Assembly (NCBI GenBank): GCA_038363925.1
Contig: JAQQWL010000004.1
Location: forward strand, 2,666,001 to 2,730,000
Source of the DNA: Apiospora phragmitis
Lineage: Eukaryota > Ascomycota > Sordariomycetes > Amphisphaeriales > Apiosporaceae
DNA: 64,000 nt
Direction of reading: 5' to 3'
Each line of letters opens with the position of its first letter. The stretch's first letter is position 1. Below the pieces are notes generated by a model that was not told the DNA's origin, did not search any database, and saw only the letters and a list, made by a program, of their open reading frames with translations. Position numbers and translations under genes: made by a program. This document shows positions 46,971 to 57,440 of this stretch, piece after piece.

Positions 46971-49550
46971 TTGCTGGATGCTTGGCATGGCGAGGCTTAT
47001 TATACGTCGTTATCATCGCCCCCTTGCTCGCCCATCTTACGCATAGACTGCATTCCTACGACACGCTGCTCAAGCTCCTGATGGTTGCGTTGTTGAAGTG
47101 ACCCAGGACAACGTGCCTGAAGGGACTATCCTCGGTACCCGAGTATGATCACCAGAATGACCCAGTCTTCGAAATGCATCCCACCAACTACAGCAGCTTG
47201 GCTACGTTGCTGCGGACGCTGCCATCTCTGAAATTACCACCTTTAAGAGCTTTCCGCCCTGCACAATGTAACGAGACCATGGACTTGGGCATATTCGCTC
47301 CCACCTCGGAAAACACGAATTGGTTACACGTCCGGAAACGATTGGTATTCATCGCTATTGCTGCACTTTCGCGTGGTTGGCGAGAGAAGACATTCATAAG
47401 GGATTATGTGCTACGAAGACTTCACACTGAGCCTGCAAATGACGCTTGTTAGGTCGACTGCGGATTCAAAGCACTACGCCGGACAGTCTGCCTCCCGCCA
47501 GTCCGAACATGGAATATGATTTTATGACTCTACAATGGTATCCATACTTGCTTGTGCACAGGCGGAAAACCTTGGCAGGCACCATCAAACCACCACTGGC
47601 GAGCAGCTACTCTGCCGAGCCAGTTCATGATACATGTGAACAATGACCAAAAAAAGAAACAAATTAAGTCCACGGTGGACATTTACGAATTCGAAAAACC
47701 CCTATTCAAATAACGATATCCTGATGAAAGAATCGCTTCATGCACGTGATGCTAGGGCTCAAAGGGGGACTGGGTTTCTCTGACGGTCGCAACTGGGATG
47801 GGACTTTTCATGTGAATTCAGGGCTTGCACCACCAACGAGCAAAGCGAAAGGAATATAGCCGGAACAACTTGCTTATCAAGGATTGCCGGCCATAGCTGC
47901 TGGGATTGGGAACATTTTGTAGGTAGTTTAGTTTAGGTTAGGTTAGGTAGGTGGGATTAGTTCAAGCTCCCCATGCCTTGACGGGCTGGTTTCCAAAATA
48001 AAGACTCGTGGGTCTACTACAAATAAGGGGGTTCTAGGACTTCAGATCTTGTTATTTGCATTCTTGTCTTTTCGTCGGGGAAAGGGCGCTCCTTTCAATG
48101 TGGGAGGTGAAATACGTTATTCGAAATCTTGCATGATGAGCCAGTCCTCTCTAGTATTTTCTCCTTTAATTATACAGTATAATAGAAAACACTTGGCTCG
48201 AAACTGAGATGAGTTTTTCTACCAGTAAGAATAGAGGTGTCTGCACGGTAAGTTACATCTCATGAAAAATTATTTCACAGTTCTTCCAAGTAAAAGACAG
48301 AGGGGGGGGGAGCCCAATTGCCCACGTACCCGCTCCTGACCTTGACATTAACACCGGCGAAATCGTTTGCCCCAGCGCCGAAAGATTTGAGAGAAGCTAG
48401 GTAATGCTCAAGTCCTCGAACGTCCACCTGTCCACCTCGCTGTGGGAAAGGGGGGCATGTGCGGTCGAGTCAAGGTTGCCTGCAGAGTACTAGAATATAC
48501 CAGAAATGCCGCAGATTCGAGGCTGAGAAAGGCGGCAGATTGGAGTCCTATATGAAGCCGAAAGGATTGGGGCGTGATTTAAATCCTCTATCTAAGTACT
48601 CAGAGAGATTGCAGTTCAATATGGTCCGCTGCCGGGTTGGGCGGCCTCGTCAACGGGCATGATGGCGTTGATCATCTTGTCCTGCAACGCGACCATGTTC
48701 GGGCCAGGGCGCCTCGAAGGACCGGGGCCGCGTCAGCGTGGGAAATATATATCCGTGGTTAAGTAATATATTATCATGAAGCGGGCAATCCACCATGGGA
48801 GGCAGTGCCTCGTAGAAGGAAGGTCTGGATTCCAGCGTATAAGGCCTCGGCCGGGTTATCAGTGGGGGTTAAAAATAAAATAAAAGCAGCGTAGCGTCGC
48901 TAACGACGACGTCCGGGAATACCTTTACCATCGTGGACATCACGATGCCGAACGTTCTGCCGCCAACCTCCTCTGAGGGCCCAGTAAAGGTCCGGATTAC
49001 GCAGTCTCACATGGTACACAAGACGTCGTCGCCTGCCGCTCAAGCGAAAGATCTGAAGACGCCTAATACACACGCTTTGGCGCCTCTTCGCGTTTTGTGC
49101 TCAAGTAAGAAAGAAAGTGGAATGTATTGCGGTCTACTTACGAGGACCTACGCTTATGGGGGCGAGTCACACTACCAGAGTCATGGGTGTTGTTGTTGGT
49201 ATTATAAAGTTGTCATTCAATCGTGTGTTGACCAATCTAGTACTACTGTCCGTGCCAACATGTGCGCCTGATGTACAGTGTATGTAGGGAGGGAGGGGGG
49301 GGGGGGGTATCATCCAAACCAAAATTCCAATGGGATCTGTCCTCCTTCGATCACCCATTTCCATTGCTCCAGAACGCCCTGAAATCCAAGCCATGCGTGC
49401 GTGTGTGTGCGTATATGTGTGACACATGTACGACCCCTGCCATCAACTCATATATATATAGATGTACACTTTGAGAGAGAAATGGGGTCGTCAATCCGCA
49501 AGAAAGGAGGACGAAGGCCAGCCAGCCAGACATCAAAGCCACCTCCTAGC
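46971..49550. other. Intergenic region
   Basis: 3' flank of the zinc-finger gene plus unassigned sequence. G homopolymers occur at 48302-48310 and 49295-49307. No gene was recognised. Confidence 0.5.
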
Positions 49551-50207
49551 CTAGTCCTGCTGCTTCACAATCGCCTCCTGAAGCGCCTCCCGATACAGCC
49601 GCCGCAGCCGCCGGTCCGCGGCCTCGACGCGGACCCTCTCGGCCTCCCCCCGGTACGAGCTCGAGTCGCGCAGAAGAGCGCCGGCCTTGCACCCGAACGT
49701 GGCGGGGTGGTCCGGGATGCAGAGCTTGGTGGTGGGCAGCTGGTAGTACGGCCGCTGCTGCTGCTCCGTCTTCTCCTTCTTCTTCTTCTTCTTCTTCTTC
49801 TTCTTCTTCTCCTGCTCGAGCAGCAACCGGCTCATCCACCCGAGGAAGACGTTGTGTTTCACCAGGTTGTCGATGATCCTCGGGGCGTGGGGAGGCTACT
49901 TTTTGTTCGGGGGGTCGCCGCTGGGCGGGATGGCGGCAGCCCCAGTGCCAAACTGCCGGCTGGGGGGCGGCATCATGTCTTCGTCATCATCTTCGTCATA
50001 TGGTGATGGTGATGGTGACGGTGATGGTGGTGTTGGTGGTAGTACTGGCGTGTTGTATGCCGATGGGTTAGGCTGCTCGAACCCCATCCAGGAGGTTGAG
50101 CGGTGTTGTCCCGAGACTCGGATAGATCTGGGGACTGGCCCTGTGGTGGCCCTCAGAGCACGTGAGCCAACACGTGGCACTGACTTGAAAAGAATGGAAG
50201 AATGCAT
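49551..50207 (-). CDS. Possible small mitochondrial protein, interrupted by an in-frame TAG
   Basis: Two open segments lie in the same frame on the minus strand: 50207-49899 and, after a single TAG (49896-49898), 49895-49551. Together they would make about 217 residues. The N-terminus (MHSSILFKSVPRVGSRALRA) is Arg/Ser-rich without acidic residues, like a mitochondrial presequence. A Pro/Ser tract and an acidic DEDDDED patch follow. The second half includes a poly-Lys run from a (CTT)n repeat, then QLPTTKLCIPDHPATFGCKAG and an Arg/Glu-rich terminal helix ending EAIVKQQD. Third codon positions in the second half are almost all G or C, arguing for real coding sequence. The TAG may be a sequencing error, a true stop or a pseudogene mark. 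No family was recognised. Confidence 0.45.
49776..49810 (+). repeat. (TTC)n trinucleotide repeat
   Basis: About eleven TTC units within the putative minus-strand gene, encoding a poly-Lys run there. Confidence 0.9.
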
Positions 50208-51151
50208 GTTGGATGATGTTGTTGTTCGTGATTTGTTGTTGAGTGAACGCGTCTGAAAGATAATTCAGTTGAATGTGTTCGATCGAGACTGTGAGACAGA
50301 TGATTGGATATGTTGTGGAGAGATGTGGTGTGTCGTCTAACTGGTGCAAAGGGCGTTAGTTATACTCTCTGACCAGGACCCATCGGAGAAAGGTAGAAAG
50401 AAACCAAAAAACCGCTGGTGGAAAGGCATAACCAACCCATCGGAGTTGGGTAGATAGGGTCTGGTAGGTTTATATAAACCCAGGTATGCGCCAGGTTCTA
50501 CCCACTCTCTAAACACCTGTATACCACCTAGACGAGAACAAACGGCTGAGTCACTGATCATTGTTGATAGTCACCTTTCCTAAGGATTCCAGAAAGCTCA
50601 AGTAGAAAAAATACAATCACTATTGTGAAGAGAGAGAAAAAATATGTGACAAAGAAGCTGACCATGGCTGGAAACAAACAACTAGAACTCAAGGGTATAG
50701 AGTTTCCGAAACCCGTGGAACCTGTTGCGCTACGCCAATCCAATACCGCTGAAGAATACCTGAATCTATACCCTTTAGACCGCTGAAAAGAGAAAAGAAA
50801 AAAGCATTCCATCTTGCTGCGCCTCCATGAATGCTAAAACCCAGATTCGGCACCCAAACCACCTAACGAACGCCTCAATCAGTCATTCAAGAAAGAAAAG
50901 AAAAACCTTTTTCGTTCCGTAGCAGGCTAAGCTGGTTTAAATAAACCATTGAACTGCAGTCCAGGATTCTGTTGCCGTTTATGTACAGAATGACACCTCG
51001 TAGACCGTCTAATAGACGCCTAAATCAAAATCAACGACTTCCATGCGTTGATTCTATACCAAGTATACGTTCGAGGCGTTGGCGGGCGTTTATTTCAGTG
51101 CATGGTCAATTCATGGTTAGGCCGAGCGTTGATTCGAGACAGCCTTTTCTC
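50208..51151. other. Intergenic region
   Basis: Presumed promoter of the small minus-strand protein and 3' flank of the hydrolase-phosphatase gene. Nothing else was recognised. Confidence 0.45.
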
Positions 51152-53067
51152 CTACGGTTTGTTCATGTCGTAATACCGGAGAAACAGGCGGTCCAGGAAA
51201 TGTGAATGCCGGATCCCGTTGGGTCTGGCTTCAGCAAATGTATCGATGGCCTCTTGGACGTCCATGCCCAAGCGATCCACCAGATAGCACACGATAAAGT
51301 AGCCAGTTCGGTTAAACCCATAGTGGCAGTGAACGCCAATGGCATACTCTTTCCATCCTTCGACCTCGGCTCTGGCCTTCTGGTCCTCTCGAACGCGGTC
51401 AACCTGTTACTGGTTAGCTAGACATATCCTTGATACTCGTTGGAGGGAGGCTATGAATCAGTACTCACCATACCGACAAAGGTTGCAACTTCATCATCAG
51501 TGGGTGGAATCTTCGAGACAGTCGCGAACTTGTGGTATTTGATTCCATGCTTCTCCAGTCCCAGTGCGTCGTAGACAGGATTGTCATGGCTAATGTCGAT
51601 GATGTCTTTGATGAGATTGCCATACTTGGGAACGAATACTCTGGGCGAGTGATCCTCGTCGACCTCACGAAGAGTCTTCATGGCGCGGAAGATGCCGCAG
51701 ATGGGCTTCGAGACGGGTTCGACTTTCTTCCACTTGGCCAGGTTCTTGACATCCCATTTGCCTTCACGCGACAGATACTGAAGTTGCCAGCCCAGGTCGA
51801 ACCGTCCAGTAATGTTCTCCGACAGGAAGTTGCAGATCAAGCCAGACACGGTACGCACGGTTTTCGGTGTGAAAAACAAGCTGTGGCCTGCTGGCCTTGG
51901 CAGGATTATCGTCTTCACTACCTTCCTTGGTGGTAATGGCAGCTCGGGCACGGCGGGCACGGCCGTTTGCGCATCGTCGCGAGGGGTCGAGGACTCTTCG
52001 TACGTCTCCTCGCCAGCTCCGAGCTGCTCTCGCCGTCGTTCGAAATCCTTGTCGGTAATAGCGCTAATGGATTTCGGGAGGGGCTGGGCTGGCTGGCTGG
52101 TGGTCGCAGTAGTAGGGGGAAGCGACTCGGTGAAACCGGGGAAACTAGTGGAAGCTGCTGGGGTAGAAGCGTCGCCTTCTTCCAAGGCCTTCACAATCTT
52201 GACAACTGCTGCAGGTGATATAACGTGGTCGCTCTCGCCACCAATGAGGAAGACAGGAACGTTAAGCCCAGCCCAAGTAGGCTCCCCAAACAAGCCACCG
52301 ACAGATTCTCCGTTGACATAAGTAGGAAGCAACCCCCACGCCACCCGCCGGAAGACCGACGTACGGCTCTGCCGGTTGAAGCGATATTGGAGCTCACGAG
52401 ACGGGAGATCGGCTTCAGGCCCAACGAATCGCGTGACGCTGGCACTGTATGGTCCGCCCCATTGATCCCACATCCTATAGAGGTTGAAAGCCCACGTGGG
52501 GACCCACAGCAATCTGCGGAGGGTTTTCACGTTTTTGGGCTCGCCGGCCACTGGACAGATCCCAACGACGCCAAGCACGTGGTGGGAAAGACTCCTGTGC
52601 GGGCCGTACGTGTTGGCTAATCGCGCGGCCAACGCGCTGCCCATGCTGTGCGCAATCAAGACGACCCCTTGCCCACGTGCGCGGCCCCGATAACGCTCGA
52701 TGATAAGCTCCAGCAGCTCCGCCAGCGCGGGCATCGAGTAAGCCTCCCACGACTTGGGCGCGAACCCCGAGCGGCCGCAGCCGGGTAGGTCGACGGCCAG
52801 GCACGAGGCGTTGTTGGTGAGGCTGGACAGCAAGGGGTGGAATTGCTTGACCGAGCCGCCCAGGCCGTGCAGGAAGACGAGCAAGGGCAGCGGCGCGGGC
52901 TCCGAGGGCAGCTCGTCGGCCTTGGGGTGCTGCCGGTAGAAGACACGGATCTCCGGGTAGGTGAAGCGGCTGGTTATGAACGACTTCACCTCGGAGTGGT
53001 CTCGCAGCAGCTTGGGGTCTTCATCTGCATTTTGGCTGGGGCCTGCCATTGTTTCCGGTCTGGCCAT
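51152..53067 (-). CDS. Alpha/beta-hydrolase fused to a dual-specificity-type phosphatase
   Basis: 616-aa two-domain protein; exons complement 51469..53067 and 51152..51403 joined by a 65-nt GTGAGT...CAG intron. The N-terminal alpha/beta-hydrolase has an oxyanion HGLGG (67-71), nucleophile Ser141 in AHSMG, probable acid Asp280 in GGESDHV, and probable His395 in AGHSLFF. About 115 linker residues rich in Pro, Thr and Glu separate the acid and the histidine. The C-terminal cysteine-phosphatase domain (about 435-616) has the P-loop HCHYGFNRTG with Cys559 and Arg565, and the preceding segment GIKYHKFATVSKIPPTDDEV. The P-loop resembles the HC-x-x-G-x-N-R-T-G of RNA 5'-triphosphatase-like members. 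I recall such fusions in Pezizomycotina proteomes; no substrate is known to me. Start at 53067; a second Met six codons later is possible. Confidence 0.88.
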
Positions 53068-54289
53068 ACCTAAAGTAAAAGTCGCCCGACGTTGGGTCTT
53101 GAATGAATGTTGTGTTTGATTGATGGCCTATCGACTCTCGGCGTAAGCATTACTCCTCTAGGAATCAACTGGGTGTTTTAAGAGGGAATATAGGTAACCT
53201 TAGAGTAATCCGTATATTCAATCCTTCGGAGACACTAGAAGAATACTTATGAAATAAACACTTGAACAGGAAGGAATAAATTACCAAGTCGGGCTGGTAA
53301 GCAGTGTGAATGTGTAGCGATGATTCTTTTGCGGTCTAGGTTAGCGATGTAGTGAAATAGTGCGCCAGATGAGATGTGGTTGCTGATGTTGTTGTTCTTG
53401 CTTGGCCATGGCGGACGGGCAGGCTTATTAGGCTTCTGTGCTCATCGGCAAGAAAGTTTGGGGTTCTCAGGCGAGGTTACCCGTTGGGCAGAGTCGCAGC
53501 TTCTGCCGTAGGAGCCTTTGGGGAATAAATCGGTCAGTTACGACGACGAAGGTTTCTGGCACATCTTGGAAGTGACCGGCGATGATGGCTAAAGCCGCCT
53601 GCCCACGCTGGCACTCATTCATTACATACCTACATTCATTAGGTGTCTGGTTATTCTGGTAGTGTACAAATCGGTGCAAGTTTTGGGGTTCCCGATATGA
53701 CGTAAGGCTGTGATTGGGTCAACCCAACTACTCGTGCTGCTCCGTTTTGCACTGACTGGGAATTATGCAAGCACCAGCAGTAGCTGTTCCGCTGTACTTG
53801 CCTGTATTAACTAAACCAAGTAAGCAATTATTCGATCCAAGACTGACGCCTGACGGAGAAGGAGAAATTGCAAATAATGGAACTTAAGGCTTAAGGTTGC
53901 AAATATTCGCGTCAGCCAATATCGACCTTACCACCAAACGTGTGGCACGTGGTCTATACTACAGGACTGCATCATTCAAGCGGTCAACAGCAGGAGCTAC
54001 ATATACTTTACAGGGGCATGAACCACATCTTGAGCAGAAACCGTGGCTTTTCGGCTGCTATATTAAGTATGGCAGGAGATTAGAATACCTAATCCTTTTG
54101 GCAACCCATGGATCGTATGATACAGTAATAATATACCATGTGCCTTCTTGGCCTTACTAGATACCTGTATTCGCCAAAAGTCTGAAGCGACAGTTAAACC
54201 CCCTCCTCTTCCATGCCCACCCAACAATGTAATCATATAGGCCCTGTAGTGAATGGCTGGCTGGCGGGCTGGCTCTCTCTTCTCTCATT
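53068..54289. other. Intergenic region
   Basis: Promoter of the hydrolase-phosphatase gene and 3' flank of the complex I assembly factor gene. No other feature was recognised. Confidence 0.5.
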
Positions 54290-55111
54290 TCATTCGTGAG
54301 TGACATCCGGTTCGTCCTCGGTCCCGGCCCCGACCCCTTCTCGCCACCCGATGGGGATCAGCGCCGCTGCCACGTCGTCGACGCCGCGCTCCGTCGCCAG
54401 CAGGTTGAACTGCGCCGCCGCGTTGCGGGTGTCCAGCACCTCGACCCGCATGCCCAGCGCGCTGATGGCCCGGCGCAGCTCCGGGCTGAGGGGCCGCATC
54501 TCGCGTCCGAGCCCCAGCACCAGCAGGTCCGGGCGCGGCCAGATGACGCCCAGCAGGCCCAGCGTGCTGGCGTCGACGTCCCACTGGCCCTTTTCGTTCA
54601 GGAGACGGAAGGGCGATGATCCCTCTTTGTTGTTGGTGGTGGTACTTGAGGAGGAGGAGGAGGAGGAGGAAGACTTGGCTTCCCACGGCCGCCACGAGAA
54701 GGCCTCGCCCCCCACCAGCAGGACCCCCGACCCGTCCGTCACGCGCGTCCCGTTGTTCAGCTGGAACCCGGACCACATGCAGATGTCGACGCTGGTCGAG
54801 GGCACGGGCGTGTTGCCCAGGACGTCGAGGGCGCCAAAGTCGGTCGGCGGGGGCTGGTCGCCAGGCAGGTTATTGTCGTCGCTTTTTCTTCGTGCGGCGA
54901 AGGTGTGGAAAGAAGAAGAACTGGGTGCGGCGGCAGCGGCGATGATCCTTTGTGACTGGATGCTGCTGCAAGGTCTCGTGGAGATCGAGCATGATGATGT
55001 GATCGCCCGTGTTGTCTGTAGCCGCCACCTAGCACCAGCAGCAGCTTGCCGAAGGGAGCTGGAGGCGGCAAATGCGCCGGAGGACCGGCCGAGTGGTATC
55101 CTCATGGCCAT
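54290..55111 (-). CDS. Mitochondrial complex I assembly factor, NDUFAF3-like (DUF498/Mth938 domain)
   Basis: Single-exon 273-aa protein. NDUFAF3 helps assemble the membrane-proximal peripheral arm of respiratory complex I in the mitochondrial matrix. The N-terminal 70 residues (MAMRIPLGRSSGAFAASSSL...) are Arg/Ser/Ala-rich with no acidic residues, a presequence. The Mth938/DUF498 core covers about 90-260: DFGALDVLGNTPVPSTSVDICMW, GVLLVGGEAFSWRPWE, LGLLGVIWPRPDLLVLGLGREMRPLSPELR, and LDTRNAAAQFNLLATERGVDDVAAALIP. A (GAG)n tract encodes about ten consecutive Ser as an insertion within the core, flanked by Thr/Asn. Orthologues normally lack such a long insert, so its length may be strain-variable. 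Confidence 0.9.
   Translation of the reverse strand: MAMRIPLGRSSGAFAASSSLRQAAAGARWRLQTTRAITSSCSISTRPCSSIQSQRIIAAAAAPSSSSFHTFAARRKSDDNNLPGDQPPPTDFGALDVLGNTPVPSTSVDICMWSGFQLNNGTRVTDGSGVLLVGGEAFSWRPWEAKSSSSSSSSSSTTTNNKEGSSPFRLLNEKGQWDVDASTLGLLGVIWPRPDLLVLGLGREMRPLSPELRRAISALGMRVEVLDTRNAAAQFNLLATERGVDDVAAALIPIGWREGVGAGTEDEPDVTHE
54648..54671 (+). repeat. (GAG)n trinucleotide repeat
   Basis: Eight consecutive GAG/GGA-phase units within the NDUFAF3-like gene, read as Ser codons on the minus strand. Confidence 0.85.
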
Positions 55112-56023
55112 TGTGATGACTTTTCCGTTGCTACCGTCGCAGTAAATTGAGCAATGTTCCGGGATAGAACGATGTATTCAGGTACAAGCTCGAATGGTCA
55201 TAGAGGCCAATTAGATTCACATATATGATGGCTAGAAATTCGGTAGCTAGAACGTCATTGAGAGTACCGCATCTAGCACTAAAAAAAGAGAGATTGTCGG
55301 GACCACAGAGGCCGAGCTTTGCAGGGACATTTGACATTTTGCTTGGCACCCTCTCATGATATCGCTCGCTTGCAACCAACACCTCTCACCAACGGACCAA
55401 ACGAGGCATATAGTTGATGCATATCGTGATTATCATATTACTAGTGCAGCTCTTACCCGATTATACTCGGAACCCGAGGTATATCTACTTACGCGATATG
55501 GGATGCAACAGTTACTAATCACTTCTCCGCCTCCTGAAGCTCATCATTATCATTCCAAGGCTTTGGAGGCATACGCTGGATTATATTGCGGATTAGAACC
55601 CAATGTACCAGATTCTAACTCAAGGCACATCTCGCGGTATGCAAAGATCCCATAGAAAGTCGTTTATGACCGAAGCCTTGAGCTGGTGGCATGGCATGGA
55701 AGGCCATCACCAACTCATTCTCAGTATGCATGCGGTTCTTCGGCCAAGGTTGCAGCAGTCACATTCCCAGTAGATTTCCCCGAGCAAAGCCTGAACAAGG
55801 TCGCGCGAGGCCCACGTTGACGAAGCGGTCGTGTGCGTCTTGATGTTTATTCCATTCCGATCATCTAGACGCTAGAAGCCCTAAAAACAGTGAACGGCCA
55901 TTTTGTGCAAATGACCCAGCCGTTCAGTTAACGATGTTGTTGCCCTGTTCCCCAAGAACACCGAAGCAAGCGATGGACCGAAAACACGCCACCGTTCATT
56001 TCCTTTTCTCATAAAACAACCGT
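55112..56023. other. Intergenic region
   Basis: Promoter of the NDUFAF3-like gene and 3' UTR of eL34. No other feature was recognised. Confidence 0.5.
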
Positions 56024-56759
56024 CTATTTCTTCTTGCTGGCACCCTCGTTCTGCTCCTTGAGCACCTTCTTGACGATCTTCTGCTCCTCGATCAGGAAGG
56101 CACGGACGATACGGTCCCGCACGCAGTTACCGCATCGCGAACCACCGTAGGCACGCTGAACGGTCTTCTTGGGGTGCGAGATCTGGGAGTACTCGCGGGG
56201 TCGGAGAGCGGGGATCTATGAGGAGCAAGTCAGTCGTGGTTCCTTATTTGATGGCCCGACTGGATGGGCACGGCATGGCCAGGAGTCGATTGTCCAATAC
56301 GCAGATGCAAAGGTGGGGTTTCGTCGAATCCGAGGTGAAAAGGTTTGTCCATCATGTAATATTCCTGCAATGACAGTCGCGCATTCTACCCCTGATCCGA
56401 GGAATTGGTCCCTCTCCTGACGCCCTCCTGCGCCCATCTCTGTTTGTCGGAATCCATTGTAATGAAATAACTTACACCAGGGAGCTTGGCCTTGCAGTCA
56501 CCGCACTTGGGAGCGGTTCCTCGCTTCTTAATGTGCAGAGTTCGGAGCTCACCACCGGGGGTACGGACGATGCGAGTCTTGTTGGAAGTGGTGTTGTAGC
56601 TATGCGATGCAAGCGTTAGTAGCCATCCAGATTACGGAAGATGTGGTGCTCCAATAGTCTGTTGCCAGAAACAGGCTCCGTAGGGATGGAAGAGCGGCAA
56701 TCGTTTGGGGAAAACACATACGGGTTGCGACGGCGGTAGGTGACTCGGTTGTTAGGCAT
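56024..56759 (-). CDS. RPL34: 60S ribosomal protein eL34
   Basis: Component of the cytosolic large ribosomal subunit. Three exons, complement 56722..56759, 56476..56599 and 56024..56215, with introns of 122 nt (GTATGT...TAG) and 260 nt (GTAAGT...TAG); 117 aa, the family length. The N-terminus [20 protein letters not shown] and the zinc-ribbon CGDC...CGNC spacing ([20 protein letters not shown] and [15 protein letters not shown]) identify it clearly. The C-terminus is [10 protein letters not shown]. The basic N-terminus and the presence of introns near the 5' end are usual for fungal ribosomal protein genes. Frame intact. Divergently arranged with PRP8 across about 680 bases. Confidence 0.97.
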
Positions 56760-57440
56760 CTTGACGGTGTTGGCGGGACTAGCTGTCTCGAAGCTTGATG
56801 TGTTGGTGGTCGGTCTTCAACGGGGGGTCTCGCGATCGTGTCGTTGGATACTTTTCCTGGGACGAAGACCTTTTTGCAACTAGAAAAATTGGGAAAATTG
56901 TGTGTGCAGGCTCAGGACAGTGCAGCCCGCTAAGATAAGCCAATCAACCTGGGCTGGATGGGTCGGTGTGGGGCTGCAATTCTGCTATATTTCCAGCCGC
57001 CAATTCTAGCCACAACACTGACTGCTCAGCCACTTCTCCAGCCACAAAGATACCTCGAAGCCAGTTTCGCGTCTGCCTCGTTAGCGCTAGCCTTTCTGGG
57101 TTAGCTCGACCATAGCTCGTCGACCTTCAGAGTTGAGCAATGCAGCCGAAATTTTCTAGAGGCGACTGATGAAGCATGCTTGAAGATTGACGATACCCAT
57201 ACTTCATCCATCAAAACATCACGCCGAATCCACGCCACGGTTGCCGCGTCGGATCGTATAATCTGCGTGCACATCAAAGGTGCATCGGTGCTAATATTAC
57301 CCCCCAACTTGCCGCATTCCTTACAATCTGCAGCCTCGATTGCGCTCGCCAGACGGACGCTACGTAAAGCGCGACGGGTCGCGGCGCGAAAGTGATAGCA
57401 TCGTTCAGACAGCTCCATTTTCGAGTATCATTCCTGAACC
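56760..57440. promoter_or_regulatory. Divergent promoter region between eL34 and PRP8
   Basis: 680 bases between two divergent housekeeping start codons. It presumably contains both promoters and 5' UTRs. No TATA box or specific operator was recognised. Confidence 0.5.

Noticed and set aside
49546..49839. Minus-strand frame with a poly-Glu run overlapping the putative small mitochondrial gene
   Set aside because: Out-of-frame reading of the same (TTC)n tract; the poly-Lys frame has far stronger G/C third-position bias.
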